Translations under genes and position numbers: made by a program
Part shown: positions 6,136-8,407 of the stretch, one piece after another
Numbering within the stretch: the first letter of the stretch is position 1
Layout of the letters: every line of letters begins with the position of its first letter
The notes under the pieces: model-generated
Database searches by the model: none
Seen by the model: only the letters and a program-made list of their open reading frames with translations
What the model was told of the DNA's origin: nothing
NCBI GenBank assembly: GCA_023229405.1
Contig: JALNZH010000160.1
Coordinates: 1-8,407, forward strand
From: Bacteroidota bacterium
Lineage (GTDB): Bacteria > Bacteroidota > Ignavibacteria > UBA10030 > UBA8401
Direction: 5' to 3'
DNA: 8,407 nt

Positions 6136-7803
6136 TTAAAAGACTGCAATCTCGTTATAAATCCCAAAATGTTCCACCAACGCATTGCACATCTCACCAA
6201 GTGTAACGTAGTTGCGGGTTGCGTGGATCAAATGCGGCATCATATTCGTTCCGTCCACCGCAGATTGTTTTAACGCCTTAATTGCCTGGTCGACAGAAGA
6301 TTGATTTCTGCTTAAACGGAGTTCCGCTAATCGCTTTTTCTGAAGGATTTCAACGTCCGGAGAAACAGCTAAGATTGGTATATCAATAATTTCACCCTCT
6401 TCCACATATTGATTTACACCAACGATAATCTTTTCCTTCTTATCCAATTCCCGCTGATACCGGTATGCAGCTTCGGCAATTTCTCGTTGGAAGAATCCTT
6501 GTTCTATAGCCGGGATAACTCCTCCCAGCATTTCGATCTTTTCAAAATATTGTTCTGCTTCCAGCTCCATTTTTGATGTCAGCGATTCCACAAAATAACT
6601 ACCTCCGAGCGGATCGACAACATTCGCCACACCGGTTTCTTCCGCAATGATCTGTTGTGTACGTAAAGCGATTTTCACCGCTTTATCCGACGGCAGCGCC
6701 AGAGTTTCGTCCATGGAATTCGTATGCAAAGACTGAGTTCCGCCCAAAACTCCTGCTAATGCTTGAATTGCTGTTCGGACGATGTTATTCTCGGGTTGTT
6801 GAGCTGTTAAAGTACATCCAGCTGTTTGCGTATGAAATCGCAACGTCCACGACTTAGGATTTTTCGCGCCATACTTATATTTCATTCTTTTAGCATAGAT
6901 CCTGCGCGCAGCTCTGAATTTTGCAATCTCTTCAAAGAAATCAAGATGTGAATTGAAAAAATACGAGATACGTGGGGCAAACTCATCCACATCCATTCCC
7001 GCTGCAATGCCGGCTTCAATGTATGCAAAACCATCCGCAAGTGTGAATGCAAGCTCCTGTGCAGAGGTTGAACCAGCTTCCCGTATATGATAGCCAGACA
7101 CAGAGATAGGATTGAATTGCGGAAGTTCTTTCGCGCAATATTGAAACATATCTGTAATGATCCGCATGGATGGTTTTGGCGGATAGATCCATTCTTTCTG
7201 CGCGATGTATTCTTTCAAAATATCGTTTTGAATCGTACCGCGAAGAACATTCGGTGCCAATCCTTGTTTCTCCGCTACTGCGATATAAAATGCCAAAATC
7301 ATGGCTGCGGGAGCGTTAATTGTCATGGATGTCGTTACTTGATCTAAAGGAATCCCGTTGAACAGGATTTCCATATCCACCAGCGAACTGACTGCTACGC
7401 CGCAAATTCCCACTTCCCCTTCCGACAACGGATCATCGGCATCTCTTCCCATAAGTGTTGGAAGATCAAAGGCCGTGGACAAACCCGTCTGTCCGTGTTC
7501 CAATAAATATTTGAACCGTTGATTCGTATCCTCTGGTGTTCCAAATCCTGCAAATTGGCGCATGGTCCACAATTTGCCGCGGTAGCCGGTATGATGAATT
7601 CCCCGTGTATACGGAAATTCGCCTGGATACCCTATATCGGAAAGATAATTAATCTCTTTTATGTCCTCCGGCGTATACAACAGTTCTACGGATTCCCCGC
7701 TGACCGTCGTGAATTTTACTTCACGAACTTTCGAAGCAGAAGCTTTTGCCCTATGCCGCTCTGTTTCTTGTTTGATCATTTGGGGATCATTGAATGTAGC
7801 CAT
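6136..7803 (-). CDS. B12-dependent acyl-CoA mutase large subunit, isobutyryl-CoA-mutase-like
   Basis: A 555-residue catalytic (TIM-barrel) subunit of the methylmalonyl-CoA mutase superfamily. It ends at residue 555 without the B12-binding domain, so it should need a separate small subunit, as in IcmA/IcmB or split mutases. Strong family segments: YRGKLWTMRQFAGFG (74-88), GQTGLSTAFDLPTLMG (104-119), SMTINAPAA (159-167), GTIQNDILKEYIAQ (189-202), SGYHIREAGS (236-245) and GGTQSLHTNSMDE (354-366). Gln192 and His239 match mutase Gln197 and His244. The substrate-contacting positions equivalent to Tyr89 and Arg207 of Propionibacterium methylmalonyl-CoA mutase are Phe84 and Gln202, the pair found in isobutyryl-CoA mutase. 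It therefore more likely rearranges isobutyryl/butyryl-CoA or a related acyl-CoA than methylmalonyl-CoA. The start has a good ribosome site. Confidence 0.93.
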   Translation of the reverse strand: MATFNDPQMIKQETERHRAKASASKVREVKFTTVSGESVELLYTPEDIKEINYLSDIGYPGEFPYTRGIHHTGYRGKLWTMRQFAGFGTPEDTNQRFKYLLEHGQTGLSTAFDLPTLMGRDADDPLSEGEVGICGVAVSSLVDMEILFNGIPLDQVTTSMTINAPAAMILAFYIAVAEKQGLAPNVLRGTIQNDILKEYIAQKEWIYPPKPSMRIITDMFQYCAKELPQFNPISVSGYHIREAGSTSAQELAFTLADGFAYIEAGIAAGMDVDEFAPRISYFFNSHLDFFEEIAKFRAARRIYAKRMKYKYGAKNPKSWTLRFHTQTAGCTLTAQQPENNIVRTAIQALAGVLGGTQSLHTNSMDETLALPSDKAVKIALRTQQIIAEETGVANVVDPLGGSYFVESLTSKMELEAEQYFEKIEMLGGVIPAIEQGFFQREIAEAAYRYQRELDKKEKIIVGVNQYVEEGEIIDIPILAVSPDVEILQKKRLAELRLSRNQSSVDQAIKALKQSAVDGTNMMPHLIHATRNYVTLGEMCNALVEHFGIYNEIAVF

Positions 7804-7807
7804 AGTG

Positions 7808-7814
7808 TCCTTCC
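7808..7814 (-). promoter_or_regulatory. Ribosome binding site of the mutase gene
   Basis: GGAAGGA on the minus strand, four bases before the ATG at 7803. It supports the chosen start of the acyl-CoA mutase. Confidence 0.6.
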
Positions 7815-7868
7815 GATATGTTTGATCGTTTGATGGAACTCTCCGAATTGTGATCGGAAGAATTCACA

Positions 7869-8153
7869 TTATTTTACTGAATGAACTGTCATTACCGGTT
7901 CGCCGGCGATCAATGCTTTAAACTTTGGCTGAAACTCCAGAAAGTGTTGTGAAGAATTATGCTTGTCGATCGATTCCTGGTCTTTCCATTCTTCATAGAA
8001 GAAATATGCATTTTCTTGCCCAAGATCTTTGTAAAACGAATAGTAATGGCATCCTGATTCAGCTCGTGACGGAAAAATCATACTTCGGCATAACGCAACA
8101 AGTTCTTCGCGGCGATCATCTTTTGCAATGCAATGAACGGTAATAATTTTCAT
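7869..8153 (-). CDS. ABM-domain protein, putative quinol monooxygenase (YgiN-like)
   Basis: A small 94-residue protein of the antibiotic biosynthesis monooxygenase fold, a dimeric ferredoxin-like alpha/beta barrel. Family features seen: an initial beta strand MKIITVHCIA, the PSRAESGCHYYSFYKD segment (28-43) matching the usual 'S..EpGc..Y..y.d' pattern, the FFYEEWKDQESIDKHNSS strand-helix (51-68), and His65 and His70 in the KHNSSQHF segment. Members such as E. coli YgiN oxidise quinols without a cofactor, while others are of unknown function or are heme-degrading; nothing here identifies the substrate. Start: the ATG lies four bases after the mutL stop, with no strong Shine-Dalgarno site, so translation is probably coupled to mutL. 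It is followed after 65 bases by the mutase gene. Confidence 0.82.
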   Translation of the reverse strand: MKIITVHCIAKDDRREELVALCRSMIFPSRAESGCHYYSFYKDLGQENAYFFYEEWKDQESIDKHNSSQHFLEFQPKFKALIAGEPVMTVHSVK

Positions 8154-8157
8154 ACAG

Positions 8158-8407
8158 TTATGTTCTGAAGAATCGACGATCGAGCTCGACCAACGAAAGT
8201 TTAATTAATACAGGTCTGCCGTGTGGACAGACATACGGCATTGATGTGGCGAACAATTGATCGATCAATGATCGCATCTCAACATCGGTTAATTTATCAC
8301 CGGCTTTGATAGCCGCTTTACAGGAAAACGATTTTGCGATATTGTCTCTCGCATCCAGTTTTACACGTAATTGATTGTTCTTAAATTCATCCAGAATATC
8401 CTGAAGG
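8158..8407 (-). CDS. mutL: DNA mismatch repair endonuclease MutL, C-terminal fragment
   Basis: The right edge cuts this gene; the last 82 residues and the TAA stop are visible. The fragment carries two C-terminal motifs of the endonuclease-type MutL dimerisation domain: SCKAAIKAGDKLTDVEM (fragment residues 28-44, equivalent to the usual AC..AIRAG..L...EM) and CPHGRPV (60-66), whose Cys and His help bind the regulatory metal. It ends LDRRFFRT, matching the family's terminal ERRF.R. MutL links MutS mismatch recognition to strand incision and removal. The DQHAxxER catalytic motif would lie beyond the window. The identification rests on these motifs in the right order and at the right distance from the C-terminus, and is strong. 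Confidence 0.93.
   Translation of the reverse strand, partial: LQDILDEFKNNQLRVKLDARDNIAKSFSCKAAIKAGDKLTDVEMRSLIDQLFATSMPYVCPHGRPVLIKLSLVELDRRFFRT

Noticed and set aside
7842..7858. Inverted repeat TCCGA/TCGGA with a 7-base loop between the ABM and mutase genes, considered as a terminator or attenuator.
   Set aside because: The stem is only five base pairs and no T-run follows on either strand.

Overview
The window is a single-strand gene block. Nine genes, two of them cut by the window edges, all read on the minus strand with gaps of 4 to 86 bases and one 4-base overlap. There is no RNA gene, mobile element, CRISPR array or stretch without genes longer than 86 bases. By eye, base composition is moderately AT-rich. 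Protein style (a 550-residue M14 peptidase with an extra C-terminal domain, a stand-alone acyl-CoA mutase large subunit, weak Shine-Dalgarno sites at several starts) suggests a Gram-negative of the Bacteroidota/Chlorobiota/Ignavibacteria (FCB) type. This is an impression, not a classification.

In transcription order (high to low coordinates) the genes are: the C-terminal end of the mismatch-repair endonuclease MutL; a small antibiotic-biosynthesis-monooxygenase (ABM) fold protein; a B12-dependent acyl-CoA mutase large subunit; a UbiA-family polyprenyl-phosphate phosphoribosyltransferase; an M14 zinc carboxypeptidase; an ATP-grasp ligase; a DprE1-like FAD oxidase; a DprE2-like SDR reductase; and the N-terminus of an EamA/DMT membrane transporter.

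The coherent theme is the lower half of the block (1-6097). UbiA-type transferase, DprE1 and DprE2 are three enzymes of the mycobacterial route from PRPP and polyprenyl phosphate to polyprenyl-phosphoryl-D-arabinose, the donor for cell-envelope arabinan. Finding this set outside Actinobacteria, with a translationally coupled DMT transporter (possible lipid-sugar flippase) and an inserted peptidase plus ATP-grasp ligase pair, suggests a little-studied arabinose-containing surface glycan system. The phosphatase step and arabinosyltransferases are not in the window.

Two residue-level observations stand out. The DprE1 homologue has alanine where the mycobacterial enzyme has the benzothiazinone-target cysteine. 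The mutase, which would usually be named methylmalonyl-CoA mutase, carries the Phe/Gln pair typical of isobutyryl-CoA mutase instead of the Tyr/Arg pair of true methylmalonyl-CoA mutase.
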